A DNA stretch of 64,000 bases from Eilatimonas milleporae (GTDB lineage Bacteria > Pseudomonadota > Alphaproteobacteria > Sphingomonadales > Kordiimonadaceae): the NCBI RefSeq assembly GCF_003688555.1, contig NZ_REFR01000011.1, forward strand, positions 310,001 through 374,000. The letters are read 5' to 3'. The notes beneath the pieces are model-generated. The model was not told the origin of the DNA, made no database searches, and saw nothing but the letters and a program-made list of their open reading frames with translations. The position numbers and the translations under genes were made by a program. Below, one piece after another: positions 1 through 9,519 of this stretch (position 1 is the stretch's first letter; each line of letters begins with the position of its first letter).

Positions 1-242
1 GCTGGGAACTGTTCGACGTGCAGGACGGCGCATACCGCGCCCATGTGTTGCCGGCGGGCGTTCTGAAAGCCTCGATTGAGGCGGCGACCACTTTCGGTTG
101 GGAGCGCTATGTGGGTCCGGATGGTATCAGCCTTGGCGTTGACAGTTTCGGTGCCTCGGCTCCGGCGGCGGATCTGTATGACCATTTCGGCCTGACGGCG
201 GAAGCGCTGAGCCTCGCGGTGCGCAGCGCCCTGAATGCGTGA
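1..242 (+). CDS. tkt: Transketolase, C-terminal fragment
   Basis: The gene enters from outside the window and is read in the frame starting at base 3; about 80 residues remain, ending in TGA. The visible part begins WELFDVQD and contains HVLPAGVLKASIEAA, FGWERYVGPDG and SFGASAPAADLYDHFGLT, which is the typical C-terminal domain of transketolase. The enzyme is a thiamine-diphosphate-dependent two-carbon transferase of the pentose phosphate/Calvin pathway. It sits 109 bp upstream of gap in the same direction, a common tkt-gap-pgk-fba arrangement in Alphaproteobacteria. The catalytic domain is not visible. Confidence 0.9.
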   Translation, partial: WELFDVQDGAYRAHVLPAGVLKASIEAATTFGWERYVGPDGISLGVDSFGASAPAADLYDHFGLTAEALSLAVRSALNA

Positions 243-351
243 TGGCGAAGTGCCTGAATATGGCCTTGAACGTCTGATTTGAATTGACTGTCCGAACCGG
301 GGCCGGCCCGTGCCGCCATCCGGTTCACAAGACCCAGGGAAGGAACGGCGG

Positions 352-1359
352 ATGACTGTACGGGTAGCGATTAACGGATTTGGCCGCATCGGGCGCAATG
401 TTTTGCGCGCCATTTATGAAAGTGGGCGCAGCGATGTCTCGGTCGCCGCGATCAACGATCTCGGTGATGCGGAGATGAATGCCTATCTCCTGAAGCGTGA
501 CAGCGTGCACGGTCCCTTCCCCGGCGAGGTCAGTGTTGAGGATGGTGCCATTGTGGTCAATGGCGACCGTATTCACGTAACGGCCGAGCGGGATCCCGCC
601 GCGCTGCCGTGGGGCGAAAACGGTGTTGATGTGGCAATGGAGTGCACCGGCATTTTCACCGCCCGCGACAAGGCGTCCGCCCATCTGGAAGCTGGCGCGA
701 AAAAAGTGCTGATTTCCGCACCCGGCGCGAATGCGGACAAAACCATCGTCTACGGCGTTAACCATGACACGTTGACGGCAGACGATACCGTCGTTTCCAA
801 TGCGTCCTGCACCACCAACTGCCTCGCCCCGGTGGCGAAGGTCCTGCATGACACGGTGGGTATTGAAAGCGGGTATATGACGACCGTTCATGCTTATACG
901 GGCGATCAGCCGGTGCTCGACACGTTGCATAAGGACCCGCGTCGGGCCCGTGCGGCGGCACTGTCCATGATCCCGACATCGACCGGGGCGGCCAAGGCCG
1001 TCGGCCTCGTACTGCCGGATCTGGCCGGCAAGCTGGACGGTTCGGCCATCCGTGTGCCGACGCCGAATGTATCCATGGTGGATCTGAAATTCATCGCCGC
1101 ACGCGAGACCACGGCGGATGAGATCAATGCCGCGATCCGGGCGGCGGCGGACGGCCCGATGAAGGGTGTCCTCGGTTACGAGGATATGCCGGCTGTTTCC
1201 ATCGACTTTAATCACAACCCGAACAGCTCCACCTTCGACATGAGCCAGACCAAGGTGATCGACGGACGCCTTGTGCGGATTTTGAGTTGGTATGACAATG
1301 AATGGGGTTTCTCCAACCGCATGTCGGATACGGCGGTGGTGCTGGCAAACGCCGGATAG
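352..1359 (+). CDS. gap: Type I glyceraldehyde-3-phosphate dehydrogenase
   Basis: 335 aa. It oxidises glyceraldehyde 3-phosphate to 1,3-bisphosphoglycerate with NAD(P). The N-terminus [17 protein letters not shown] is the Rossmann nucleotide-binding motif, and the active-site Cys153 lies in [15 protein letters not shown]. The C-terminal part has [13 protein letters not shown], typical of the family. The frame is open further upstream to 310, but the ATG at 352 follows an AGGAACGG ribosome-binding site and gives the normal family N-terminus. It is followed by a terminator and then pgk. Cofactor preference (NAD or NADP) cannot be judged with confidence. Confidence 0.97.
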   Translation: MTVRVAINGFGRIGRNVLRAIYESGRSDVSVAAINDLGDAEMNAYLLKRDSVHGPFPGEVSVEDGAIVVNGDRIHVTAERDPAALPWGENGVDVAMECTGIFTARDKASAHLEAGAKKVLISAPGANADKTIVYGVNHDTLTADDTVVSNASCTTNCLAPVAKVLHDTVGIESGYMTTVHAYTGDQPVLDTLHKDPRRARAAALSMIPTSTGAAKAVGLVLPDLAGKLDGSAIRVPTPNVSMVDLKFIAARETTADEINAAIRAAADGPMKGVLGYEDMPAVSIDFNHNPNSSTFDMSQTKVIDGRLVRILSWYDNEWGFSNRMSDTAVVLANAG

Positions 1360-1381
1360 GAAAAACCGGACGATAGTGTGA

Positions 1382-1407
1382 TGAGGCGGCCCCCGGCCGC
1401 CTCATTT
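1382..1407 (+). terminator. Intrinsic terminator after gap
   Basis: A perfect 10-bp stem, TGAGGCGGCC (1382-1391) with GGCCGCCTCA (1395-1404), encloses a CCC loop and is followed by TTT. It lies 22 bp after the gap stop codon and before pgk, so it probably attenuates rather than separates the operon. Confidence 0.7.
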
Positions 1408-1445
1408 GTACATTTGTACCTTACAGCGGTGGAAAGACTTCGATC

Positions 1446-2636
1446 ATGGCCTTTCAGACACTTGCAGACCTTGGGGATTTGACCGGCAGGCGCGCGGTGA
1501 TCCGCGTGGATTTGAACGTGCCGATGGCGGATGGCCGTGTGACGGACGATACCCGCCTGCGCGCCGTCAGGCCCACGGTGGATGCGGTCCTGGCCGCAGG
1601 CGGCCGGGCCGTGCTGCTCGCCCATTTCGGTCGCCCGAAGGGCAAGGTGGTGCCTGAGATGTCGCTTGCCCCCGTGGTGCCCGCGCTTGCTGCTGTTTTG
1701 GACCGCGATGTGGCCTTCGCCACCTTTGATGATGCCCTGCCGGATCTGGATGTGGTGGTGATGGAAAACACCCGCTTCTTTCCGGGCGAGGAGACGAATG
1801 ACACCGATCTTGCCAAACGCTTCGCTGCGCTCGGCGATGTATATGTGAACGACGCTTTTTCCTGCGCCCACAGGGCGCATGCGTCCACCGAGGGCATCGC
1901 CCGGCTTCTGCCCGCGGCGGCCGGTGTGACAATGGCCGCCGAGCTTGCCGCGCTGGAAGCCGCCCTGGGCACACCGGAACGGCCCGTGGGCGCGGTGGTC
2001 GGCGGGGCGAAGGTATCCACCAAGCTGGCGGTGCTCGAACATCTGGTGGAAAAGGTTGATCACCTGATTATCGGCGGTGGTATGGCCAATACTTTCCTGT
2101 ATGCCCAGGGCCGTGATGTGGGGGCGTCCCTGTGTGAAAAGGATATGGCGGATACGGCGCGCACCATTCTGACAAAGGCGCAGGCGACCGGGTGTACGGT
2201 ACATTTGCCGCAGGATGTGGTGGCCGCCAGTGCCTTTGCCGAGGGCGCACCGCATCGTGTCACCGGTCTCGGGGATGTGGGGGCGGAGGAACTGATCCTC
2301 GATGCCGGGCCGGAGACGGCAGAACATCTGAAGCGGGTGATTGCCGCCTGCCGTACGCTGGTGTGGAACGGGCCGCTCGGCGCTTTTGAATTGAAGCCCT
2401 TTGATGCCGCCACGGTGGCACTGGCACGCGAGGCCGCCGCGCTGACCATATCAGGCGCGCTTGTCAGTGTGGCTGGCGGTGGCGATACGGTGGCGGCGCT
2501 GGCCGCCGCCGGTGTACGCGACGCCTTCAGCCATATTTCAACGGCGGGTGGGGCGTTTCTGGAATGGATGGAAGGCCGGACCCTGCCGGGTGTGGCGGCG
2601 CTGGAACACCAAGCGGATGAAAGCAGCGTGGCATAA
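1446..2636 (+). CDS. pgk: Phosphoglycerate kinase
   Basis: 396 aa, a normal length for the family. It transfers the acyl phosphate of 1,3-bisphosphoglycerate to ADP. The N-terminal domain has [13 protein letters not shown] and [11 protein letters not shown] (substrate binding); the hinge region has GGAKVSTKL; the C-terminal nucleotide domain has [10 protein letters not shown] and [11 protein letters not shown]. The ATG at 1446 gives the standard start. It lies downstream of gap and upstream of fba on the same strand, forming a glycolytic cluster. Confidence 0.97.
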   Translation: MAFQTLADLGDLTGRRAVIRVDLNVPMADGRVTDDTRLRAVRPTVDAVLAAGGRAVLLAHFGRPKGKVVPEMSLAPVVPALAAVLDRDVAFATFDDALPDLDVVVMENTRFFPGEETNDTDLAKRFAALGDVYVNDAFSCAHRAHASTEGIARLLPAAAGVTMAAELAALEAALGTPERPVGAVVGGAKVSTKLAVLEHLVEKVDHLIIGGGMANTFLYAQGRDVGASLCEKDMADTARTILTKAQATGCTVHLPQDVVAASAFAEGAPHRVTGLGDVGAEELILDAGPETAEHLKRVIAACRTLVWNGPLGAFELKPFDAATVALAREAAALTISGALVSVAGGGDTVAALAAAGVRDAFSHISTAGGAFLEWMEGRTLPGVAALEHQADESSVA

Positions 2637-2722
2637 TATTGCGCATGTTGCCTGACGGATCAGATTGTGTATATGGGGCGCAGTGACCTTCACGGCGCGG
2701 AAGACAAGAACGGGGATATGCC

Positions 2723-3643
2723 ATGCGTGTAACGAAAACGGTTAAGAAAATTCTGGATAATTACGGTGCCGACACGCCGGGCACGAAGGCCAATCTGGCG
2801 CGCATCCTGTGCACCGGTAAACTGGCGGGTACGGGCAAGATGGTCATCCTGCCGGTGGACCAGGGCTTTGAACATGGACCTGCGCGTTCCTTCGCGCCCA
2901 ATCCGGATGCCTACGACCCGCACTATCACATCCAACTTGCCATAGACGCCGGTCTGAATGCCTATGCCACAACGCTCGGCATGCTGGAAGCGGTGGCCGA
3001 TGACTATCCGGGCGAGATCCCGCTCATCCTGAAAATCAACAGTTCCAACAGCTGGGCGACGTCGAAAGATCAGTCGATCAATGCCAGTGTGGATGATGCC
3101 GTGCGTCTCGGCTGTGCCGCCGTGGGCTTCACCATTTACCCCTGTGCCGACCATGCGTTCGAGATGTATGAAGAATTTCAGATGATCGCCGAGGAAGCCA
3201 AGGCCAAGGGGCTGGCCGTGGTGCTGTGGTCCTACGCGCGTGGCGGCAAGCTGACGAAAGAGGGCGAGACCGCCATCGACGTCAGCGCCTATGCGGCGCA
3301 TACGGCGGCCAGTCTCGGCGCGCACATCATCAAGGTAAAGCTGGCAAGTGACCATCTGGAGCAGCCGGAAGCCAAAAAGGTCTACGAGGCCGAGGGCATC
3401 GATATTTCCACGCAGGCCGCGCGGGTGCGCCATGTGATGCAGTCGTCTTATAACGGTCGTCGGCTGGTCGTTTTCTCCGGTGGGGCGAAGAAGGGGGCCG
3501 ACAGTGTCTATGACGACGCCCGCGCCATCCGTGACGGTGGCGGCAACGGCTCGATCATCGGGCGCAATACCTTCCAGCGCCCGCGCGAAGACGCCATCGC
3601 CATGCTGAACCAGATTGTCGACATTTATAAAGGCAAGGCCTGA
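2723..3643 (+). CDS. fba: Class I fructose-bisphosphate aldolase (DhnA/FbaB type)
   Basis: 306 aa. This is the Schiff-base aldolase of the DhnA/archaeal-type family rather than the metal-dependent class II enzyme. Diagnostic segments are [16 protein letters not shown] near residue 45, LKINSSNSW in the barrel, [13 protein letters not shown] (probable Schiff-base lysine strand) and [10 protein letters not shown] at the C-terminus (phosphate binding). It cleaves fructose 1,6-bisphosphate. It follows pgk by 86 bp and is followed 5 bp later by thiE, suggesting co-transcription. Confidence 0.95.
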   Translation: MRVTKTVKKILDNYGADTPGTKANLARILCTGKLAGTGKMVILPVDQGFEHGPARSFAPNPDAYDPHYHIQLAIDAGLNAYATTLGMLEAVADDYPGEIPLILKINSSNSWATSKDQSINASVDDAVRLGCAAVGFTIYPCADHAFEMYEEFQMIAEEAKAKGLAVVLWSYARGGKLTKEGETAIDVSAYAAHTAASLGAHIIKVKLASDHLEQPEAKKVYEAEGIDISTQAARVRHVMQSSYNGRRLVVFSGGAKKGADSVYDDARAIRDGGGNGSIIGRNTFQRPREDAIAMLNQIVDIYKGKA

Positions 3644-3648
3644 GGCCG

Positions 3649-4320
3649 ATGGCGGCCGGCGGCGATATGGAGGATGGGAATGGTGGCACTGAACAGCGCT
3701 GCCGCCTGTATCTGATCACACCGGCCCGCATCGACGATCTGGATGCTTTTGCCCGCGACCTGGACAGTGCCCTTGCCGCGGGTGACGTGGCCTGTCTGCA
3801 ATTGCGCCTGAAGGATGTGGGCGATGACGTTATCCGTACAGCGGCACGGCGGCTGATGCCTGTCGCCCATGCTCACGGCGTTGCGTTTCTGATCAATGAC
3901 CGGGCCGACCTCGCTGTCGAGCTGGATGCGGACGGTGTACATCTGGGCCAGGGTGACGGCAGTGTGGCCGAAGCACGGTCCCTGCTTGGGCATGGCAAGG
4001 ATATCGGCGTGACCTGTCATGACAGCCTGCACCTGGCCTATGAAGCGGGTGAGGGCGGTGCCGATTATGTCGCCTTTGGCGCGTTTTTCCCGACGCAGAC
4101 GAAAGAAACGCAGCATACCCCGGATGCGGATATCCTGACCGTCTGGGATGAGGTGACGGAACTTCCCTCGGTCGCCATTGGGGGCATCACCCCTGAAAAC
4201 TGCAAAACCCTTGCAGCGGCCGGGGCACATTTCGTTGCGGTGTCCGGCGCTGTCTGGTCCGATCCCCGAGGGCCGGCAATGGCGGTGAAAGCCTTTAACG
4301 CGGCGCTGGCGGCGGACTGA
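3649..4320 (+). CDS. thiE: Thiamine-phosphate synthase
   Basis: 223 aa. It joins the thiazole and pyrimidine phosphates to give thiamine phosphate. TIM-barrel signatures are [15 protein letters not shown] (substrate strand), [21 protein letters not shown], the [16 protein letters not shown] phosphate region and [12 protein letters not shown]. The first ~15 residues ([13 protein letters not shown]) are a weak extension, and an internal ATG at 3667 is an alternative start. Near overlap with fba (5 bp) indicates translation from the same transcript. Confidence 0.93.
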   Translation: MAAGGDMEDGNGGTEQRCRLYLITPARIDDLDAFARDLDSALAAGDVACLQLRLKDVGDDVIRTAARRLMPVAHAHGVAFLINDRADLAVELDADGVHLGQGDGSVAEARSLLGHGKDIGVTCHDSLHLAYEAGEGGADYVAFGAFFPTQTKETQHTPDADILTVWDEVTELPSVAIGGITPENCKTLAAAGAHFVAVSGAVWSDPRGPAMAVKAFNAALAAD

Positions 4321-4331
4321 GGGTAATCCTG

Positions 4332-5411
4332 TCAGCCGGTTTTACTTTTCTCCGCCTTTTCCGTCTTTTCCCGGGCCAGCAGGACCTTCTTGCGCTGGCG
4401 GCCCCAGCGATAGCCGCTGATGCTGCCGTCCGACCGGACAATACGGTGGCACGGAATGGCGACGGCATGGGCATTGGCCGCGCAGGCACCGGCCACCGCG
4501 CGCACCGCTTTTGGCCTGCCCACCGCCTTGGCAAGCTGGCTGTAGGTTCGGGTTTCGCCTGCCGGTATGTCCTGCAGGGCCTGCCACACCCTGCGCTGAA
4601 AAACCGTACCCTGAATATCCAGGGGCAGGCTATGGCCGCGTTCGGGTGTTTCAATCAGGCCGGCGACATCATGCAGAAGGTCGCCGAAACCGGTGTCGTC
4701 GCCGACAATTTCGGCATGGGGGAAACGGTCATGCAGGGCTTTGACAACGGCCTCGGTGCTGTCGCCCAGTTCAATGGCCGCAACACCCTGCCGGGAGCGT
4801 GCTACAAGCACTACGCCAAGCGCACAGGGGGCCACCGCATATGCCAGGCGCACACCGGCACCGCCGCGCCTGACCGCCGAGGGTGCCATGCCGATACGGT
4901 TGACAACGCGGTCATAGGCGCGGCCCGTGGAGCCAAAACCGGCATCATAGACCGCATCCGTCACCCGCTCCGTCTGTTGCAGCGTTTCGGCAAAGCGACG
5001 GTCTCTGCGCGCCTGCAGATAGGTTTTCGGGGTGATGCCGGTCACGGCACGGAAGGTGCGCTGAAAATGGCCGATGCTCATGCCGGCCTGCTCCGCCAGA
5101 TCGGCCACACTGGGAAGCGGATCGCTGCGGTCGATATGGGTACAGATGTCGGCGATCAGGTCGGACTGAAGCGCTTTCGGCGTCAGCGAGGCGGGGTGAC
5201 AGCGTTTGCAAGGCCTGAAGCCTGCGGCTTCCGCCGCGTCAGCCGTCCTGAAATATACTACATTTTCACGTTTCGGTGTCCGTGCCGGGCAGCCGGGGCG
5301 ACAATAGATGCCCGTACTGGTCACGGCGAAAACGAACTGGCCGTCGGCGCTGTGATCCCGGCGGGTGACGGCCTGCCAGCGTGCCTCGTCGGTTTTGAAA
5401 GTTTGCATCAT
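4332..5411 (-). CDS. ada: Bifunctional Ada: DNA methylphosphotriester acceptor/AraC activator/O6-methylguanine methyltransferase
   Basis: About 359 aa. Three parts are visible in order. The N-terminal zinc domain has Cys37, Cys41, Cys68 and Cys71 (YCRPGCPARTP and PCKRCHP), nearly at E. coli Ada positions. The middle is an AraC-type helix-turn-helix (SVADLAEQAGMSIGHFQRTF). The C-terminal suicide methyltransferase carries the acceptor cysteine in IPCHRIVR followed by SGYRWG. The frame is open to 5486, but ATG 5411/5408 gives the usual start (MMQTFKTDEARW). It is convergent with thiE. The family is self-activated by methylated Cys38 and induces alkylation repair. Confidence 0.93.
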   Translation of the reverse strand: MMQTFKTDEARWQAVTRRDHSADGQFVFAVTSTGIYCRPGCPARTPKRENVVYFRTADAAEAAGFRPCKRCHPASLTPKALQSDLIADICTHIDRSDPLPSVADLAEQAGMSIGHFQRTFRAVTGITPKTYLQARRDRRFAETLQQTERVTDAVYDAGFGSTGRAYDRVVNRIGMAPSAVRRGGAGVRLAYAVAPCALGVVLVARSRQGVAAIELGDSTEAVVKALHDRFPHAEIVGDDTGFGDLLHDVAGLIETPERGHSLPLDIQGTVFQRRVWQALQDIPAGETRTYSQLAKAVGRPKAVRAVAGACAANAHAVAIPCHRIVRSDGSISGYRWGRQRKKVLLAREKTEKAEKSKTG

Positions 5412-5595
5412 GATGTCGTCCGCTGCTTGAAGTATAGCGGTGCGGAGGCTGGTCCGGCAACGCTTTGTGCCTGTAGAAAAGCGCATCAGACCGTATCGGA
5501 CACTCCGTTTTATGATTTTGAATTTTAGTGACCGTCCCGCGTGCGCCAGCCAGCCAAATATTGTGCTTTGAGTGCCTGTTGGTTAGACAGTCGGT

Positions 5596-6243
5596 GTGCT
5601 GGTCTCAACGCAACATAAATTCGTTCTGCTGTCGAACACCAAATGTGGTTCGACCTCGCTGGTGCATTCACTGGCGGATCATGTACAGGGTGTTTTTCAT
5701 ACGGACCACCGGCTGCGCCACACCAATTTCCGGGTTTACCGGTCAAAGTTCCTGCCGTTCCTGAGAGAGCAGATCGGGGACGAGGCCGATGATCTGGAAG
5801 TCCTGTGCCTGATGCGCGAACCCCTGGATTGGCTGACAAGCTGGTACCGGTTCCGCGCGCGCGCGGAACTGGCCGATCCCGGGCACCCCCGGCACGGTGA
5901 ATATACCGGCGGGATGCGCTGGGCCGATTTTCTTGAAGGCTATATCGGCATACCGTTTGAACAAAGGCCGCCCTGGGCCAAAGTCGGCACGCAGGCCGAT
6001 TTCATCGTCGGTGAACATGACCGTGCCGAAGGGATCACCCTGTTCCGGTATGAGGATTTCGCGGCACTGGTCGACTATCTGCAACACAAGGTCGGTGCCA
6101 AACTGGATATCCTGGAATGGAATGTTTCACCCAAAATGGATGTGGAACCCACCGGCAAGGACCATTTGGACCTGCTGTCCATCATCTTCCACAAGGATTA
6201 TGACATTTACCGCCGTATCAAGCCGGGCGGTACGCGGTTCTGA
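5596..6243 (+). CDS. Sulfotransferase-like P-loop protein
   Basis: 215 aa from a GTG start. The N-terminus FVLLSNTKCGSTSLVHSL matches the 5' phosphosulfate-binding loop (KxGSTS) of PAPS-dependent sulfotransferases. A second motif, VLCLMREPLDWLTSWYRF, corresponds to the 3'-phosphate-binding RxPxxxxxSxY region. The acceptor substrate is unknown; such genes often act on polysaccharide or lipid. The start is uncertain because no strong ribosome-binding site precedes the GTG. It is flanked by ada (divergent) and efp. Confidence 0.75.
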   Translation: MLVSTQHKFVLLSNTKCGSTSLVHSLADHVQGVFHTDHRLRHTNFRVYRSKFLPFLREQIGDEADDLEVLCLMREPLDWLTSWYRFRARAELADPGHPRHGEYTGGMRWADFLEGYIGIPFEQRPPWAKVGTQADFIVGEHDRAEGITLFRYEDFAALVDYLQHKVGAKLDILEWNVSPKMDVEPTGKDHLDLLSIIFHKDYDIYRRIKPGGTRF

Positions 6244-6269
6244 ATATATGAGGTGCCGCGAGAACGGCG

Positions 6270-6298
6270 TTGCCCGCGTGCGGCAAATCCGTTATAGC
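6270..6298 (+). promoter_or_regulatory. Probable sigma-70 promoter for efp
   Basis: TTGCCC (6270-6275), a 17-bp spacer and TATAGC (6293-6298) lie about 90 bp before the efp ATG. Spacing is optimal and both boxes match 4 of 6 consensus bases. This is inference from sequence only. Confidence 0.55.
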
Positions 6299-6388
6299 AC
6301 CGCTGCCGGTGGGCTGGGCCCGCCGCTTTGATCTTTGATCCGTGTATCCGCCCCGCAGAATGCTTGCAAAGAGAATGAGGTCGTTGCG

Positions 6389-6952
6389 ATGAAGATTGAT
6401 GGAAACGCTGTGCGTCCCGGCAATGTGATCGAGCATAAGGGCGGCCTGTGGCGCGCCGTGAAAATCCAGCACACCCAGCCCGGCAAGGGCGGCGCCTACC
6501 TGCAGGTGGAACTGAAAAACCTGAAGGACGGCACCAAGATGAACGAACGTTTCCGGTCATCGGAAAAGGTCGAGCGCGTGCGTCTGGAACAGAAGGATTA
6601 TCAGTATCTTTTTGCCGATGGCGGCATGTTCACTTTCATGGACACGGCTACCTATGAACAGATCCTCATTTCCGAGGACGATATCGGTGATGATGCCGTT
6701 TTTCTGCAGGACGGCATGGATGTGGTGATTGAATTTCACGAGGAAACGCCTCTCGGCATTTCCCTGCCGGAAAAGGTAACGTTGACCGTTACCGGGACCG
6801 AGCCGGTGGTCAAAGGCCAGACAGCAGCCAGTTCCTACAAGCCCGCGCTGCTGGACAACGGCCTACGCATCATGGTGCCGCCTTTCGTCAATCAGGGCGA
6901 CAAGGTGATTGTCGCCACTGCTGAACGGGAATATACCGGCCGCGCCGACTGA
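6389..6952 (+). CDS. efp: Translation elongation factor P
   Basis: 187 aa. EF-P rescues ribosomes stalled at polyproline. The start is the ATG at 6389 ([20 protein letters not shown]), although the frame is open to 6335. The modifiable loop lysine is Lys33 in QPGKGGAY. The central OB domain includes [14 protein letters not shown], and the C-terminal domain has [13 protein letters not shown] and [10 protein letters not shown], all standard. No lysyl-modification enzyme (epmA/epmB) is seen in this window. Confidence 0.97.
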   Translation: MKIDGNAVRPGNVIEHKGGLWRAVKIQHTQPGKGGAYLQVELKNLKDGTKMNERFRSSEKVERVRLEQKDYQYLFADGGMFTFMDTATYEQILISEDDIGDDAVFLQDGMDVVIEFHEETPLGISLPEKVTLTVTGTEPVVKGQTAASSYKPALLDNGLRIMVPPFVNQGDKVIVATAEREYTGRAD

Positions 6953-7039
6953 GACCCGTTTGCTCAATTGAAGCCGCTTGAGTGCCCTCATTGACGAGGG
7001 CGATCTTCGTCATAACCGTTCTGTTTCAGGAGAAGTCCG

Positions 7040-7852
7040 ATGGCGCATCGCAGCGCTCTGATCAACGTCATGGTGTCGGCCGCCATGAAGGCCAGCCGGG
7101 GCCTGCGCCGGGACTTTGGCGAGGTGGAGCATTTGCAGGTCTCGAAAAAAGGACCGTCGGACTTTGTTTCGGTCGCGGACCGGCGGGCTGAAAAAGTCCT
7201 GTTTGAAGAGCTGCACCGCGCGCGTCCCGATTTCGGTTTCCTGATGGAAGAAAGCGGCGAGGTGAAAGGCAAGCGCGCGGATGTTCGTTTTCTGATCGAC
7301 CCGCTCGACGGTACGACCAACTTCCTGCACTCCGTTCCTCATTTCGCGACCACGGTCGCGGTGGAGGAAAGGGGCGAGATTATCGCCGGCGTCATCTATG
7401 CGCCGCTGACGGATGAACTGTTCTGGGCCGAACGGGGTGTCGGCGCCTATCTGAACGATACCCGTCTGCGTGTCTCCGGGCGCGGCAAAATGGACGATGC
7501 GCTTCTGGCCACCGGCATTCCGTTCCGTGGCCGGGACGGGCATGATGCCTTCCGGGCGGAGCTGTCGGAAATGATGACCTCTGTCGCCGGTGTGCGGCGT
7601 TTCGGTGCGGCCACTCTGGATCTCGCCTATGTCGCGGCCGGCCGGTTTGACGGTTTTTGGGAAAGCGGGCTTCAGCCCTGGGACATGGCGGCCGGCATCC
7701 TTCTGGTGCGTGAGGCAGGCGGTTATGTGACGGATATGACCGGCGGCCAGAAAATGCTGGAACGGGGCGACATCATTGCCGCTAATGACCGCCTGCATGC
7801 CCCCATTGAGCGGGTGATCAAGCGCGCCCGCCGCAAGCTGGCGGATGCCTGA
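7040..7852 (+). CDS. suhB: Inositol-1-monophosphatase family protein
   Basis: 270 aa. A Mg-dependent sugar/inositol phosphatase. Metal-binding motifs are MEESGE (residues about 68-73), IDPLDGTTNF (about 84-93) and the C-terminal WDMAAG. The start is supported by CAGGAGAAG located 8-9 bp upstream. It follows efp in the same direction with about 90 bp between them. SuhB homologues also bind the rRNA antitermination complex; that role is not shown here. Confidence 0.92.
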   Translation: MAHRSALINVMVSAAMKASRGLRRDFGEVEHLQVSKKGPSDFVSVADRRAEKVLFEELHRARPDFGFLMEESGEVKGKRADVRFLIDPLDGTTNFLHSVPHFATTVAVEERGEIIAGVIYAPLTDELFWAERGVGAYLNDTRLRVSGRGKMDDALLATGIPFRGRDGHDAFRAELSEMMTSVAGVRRFGAATLDLAYVAAGRFDGFWESGLQPWDMAAGILLVREAGGYVTDMTGGQKMLERGDIIAANDRLHAPIERVIKRARRKLADA

Positions 7853-8211
7853 GCGGTTATACGCGCCGTCGGCAGGTGTTGTTCGGCGCTGAACGGGGCG
7901 GTATCGCGGTGCCTATCTCGGCACCGGGCTCCGTTTCCCGCGCATGAGCATACAGCCACTGGCAGGGTCGGTTATGAAAACGATCCATGCCACGCGCTTC
8001 CATGTCTGTCAGACCATTATGATCGCGCAGGGCCTGTCTCCGGGGTGGTCCGGCGTATTCGGTTCGCCGGAAGAAACCGATTTTTGCACCGGGATTGCCG
8101 GCTTTGTCTGTGGATATCCGGTGACTCCGCAAAAAGACGGTAAGCAACCCCCTTGTTTGCCTCACTTTTGCCCTTAAAGTGGGGTGGCTTAGGCGGCAGG
8201 AGGGCTGATTT
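7853..8211. other. Intergenic region without a supported gene
   Basis: 359 bp between the suhB-like gene and a MotA/TolQ-type gene. It contains a short hairpin GGTGCC/GGCACC near 7908-7926 and no reading frame with credible protein character. A GGCAGGAGGG ribosome-binding site for the next gene is at its right edge. Confidence 0.5.
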
Positions 8212-9519
8212 GTGCAGAAACCGCGTACATTCCTGATCCGGATGACCCTGTTTGTCGGGGTTGTTGTCCTGCTGGCTGTCGCCCTGCGGCAGGCGCTGAT
8301 GGGGGCATTTCTCGCGAATGTCGTGCTTAACGGTGTGATCCTCGGCGTGCTTGTCATCGGCATTGCGTATGCTTACCGCCGGGTTGTCGACCTGAACACG
8401 GAACTGGACTGGATCGCCGCCTTCAAGCGGATTGACGGGGCCGGCACATCGGTCACGCCGCGTCTGATGGCGCCTGCCGCCGCGTTGCTTGCCGCCTCGC
8501 AGGAAGGGGGCATGCGGCTGACGGCGCAGTCCATGCGGTCCGTACTGGACGGTATCGCCTCCCGGCTGGAGGAAAGCCGCGAGATCAGCAAATATCTGAC
8601 CGGTCTTTTGGTCTTTCTTGGTCTTCTTGGGACCTTTTGGGGGCTGCTTGGCACCATTGGCGCCATCGGTGGCACCATCAAGGGGCTGACGGTGGACGGC
8701 AGTGACATGGCGCTGATGTTCGATGAGCTGAAAGCCGGTCTGGAAGCGCCGCTCGGCGGCATGGGGACGGCATTTTCCTCCTCGCTCTTCGGGCTGGCCG
8801 GGTCGCTTGTGCTTGGTTTCATGGACTTGCAGGCCAGTCAGGCGCAGACCCGTTTTTATAATGAGGTCGAGGACTGGCTGGCCGGCGCGACCAAGCTGTC
8901 CCGTGCCGATGAGGAAGAAGGCCCGAACGCCTATATGGCGGCGTTGATGGAACAGACGGCGGACGGTATCGACCGTCTGAACCGTACCCTGCAACGCTCG
9001 CAGGAGGGCAGCGGCGAGATGGAGGCAGGCTTGCGCGCTATCGCTGAGTCCGTTGCCGCCCTTGCCGACAGGCTCCAGGGGCAGGATGAGGCACTGGCCC
9101 GGGCAGAGGAAACCAATCGCAAGCTGCTGCTGGCCATGGAACGGATGACCCGTATAGAGGACCGCCCGCCACCGGCCCCTGTGCCCGCCCTGGACGCGGC
9201 CAGCAAGGAACATATCCGCAATCTGGATGTGGGCCTGAAACGCCTGACCGAGGCACAAGCGCGCCAGTCCGAGCGGATGCTGGAGGATTTGCGCGACGAC
9301 ATTAAACTGCTGGCGCGCACGCTGGCTGCCGGTATGGACAGCGCGCGGCTGACCGCCCGCCGCCCGGGGCCAAAAGACCAGCCGAAACCGGGGCCGCATC
9401 AGCCCGTCGTTGATGCAACCGCCGAGGCCGCCGCCCATCCGGGGTTAAGTGCCGTCGGCGGTACGCCCGCAACCGGGGACAGGATCGCGAGTAAACCCAA
9501 AAAGGGTGAAAGCGCATGA
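8212..9519 (+). CDS. MotA/TolQ/ExbB-type proton channel protein
   Basis: 435 aa from a GTG start after AGGAGGG. Two N-terminal membrane segments (about residues 7-28 and 38-58) precede a cytoplasmic stretch. A further hydrophobic pair (LVFLGLLGTFWGLLGTIGAIG, and a second around SSLFGLAGSLVLGFMDL) has the MotA/TolQ channel pattern. The C-terminal 180 residues are charged, helical and variable. Its stop overlaps the start of the OmpA-domain gene by 4 bp (ATGA), so the two are coupled. They probably form an inner-membrane ion channel with a peptidoglycan-anchored partner. Flagellar or Tol function cannot be decided. Confidence 0.8.
   Translation: MQKPRTFLIRMTLFVGVVVLLAVALRQALMGAFLANVVLNGVILGVLVIGIAYAYRRVVDLNTELDWIAAFKRIDGAGTSVTPRLMAPAAALLAASQEGGMRLTAQSMRSVLDGIASRLEESREISKYLTGLLVFLGLLGTFWGLLGTIGAIGGTIKGLTVDGSDMALMFDELKAGLEAPLGGMGTAFSSSLFGLAGSLVLGFMDLQASQAQTRFYNEVEDWLAGATKLSRADEEEGPNAYMAALMEQTADGIDRLNRTLQRSQEGSGEMEAGLRAIAESVAALADRLQGQDEALARAEETNRKLLLAMERMTRIEDRPPPAPVPALDAASKEHIRNLDVGLKRLTEAQARQSERMLEDLRDDIKLLARTLAAGMDSARLTARRPGPKDQPKPGPHQPVVDATAEAAAHPGLSAVGGTPATGDRIASKPKKGESA

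Noticed and set aside
7944-8177. 77-codon plus-strand frame upstream of the channel gene
   Set aside because: No ribosome-binding site, no domain, unlikely composition.
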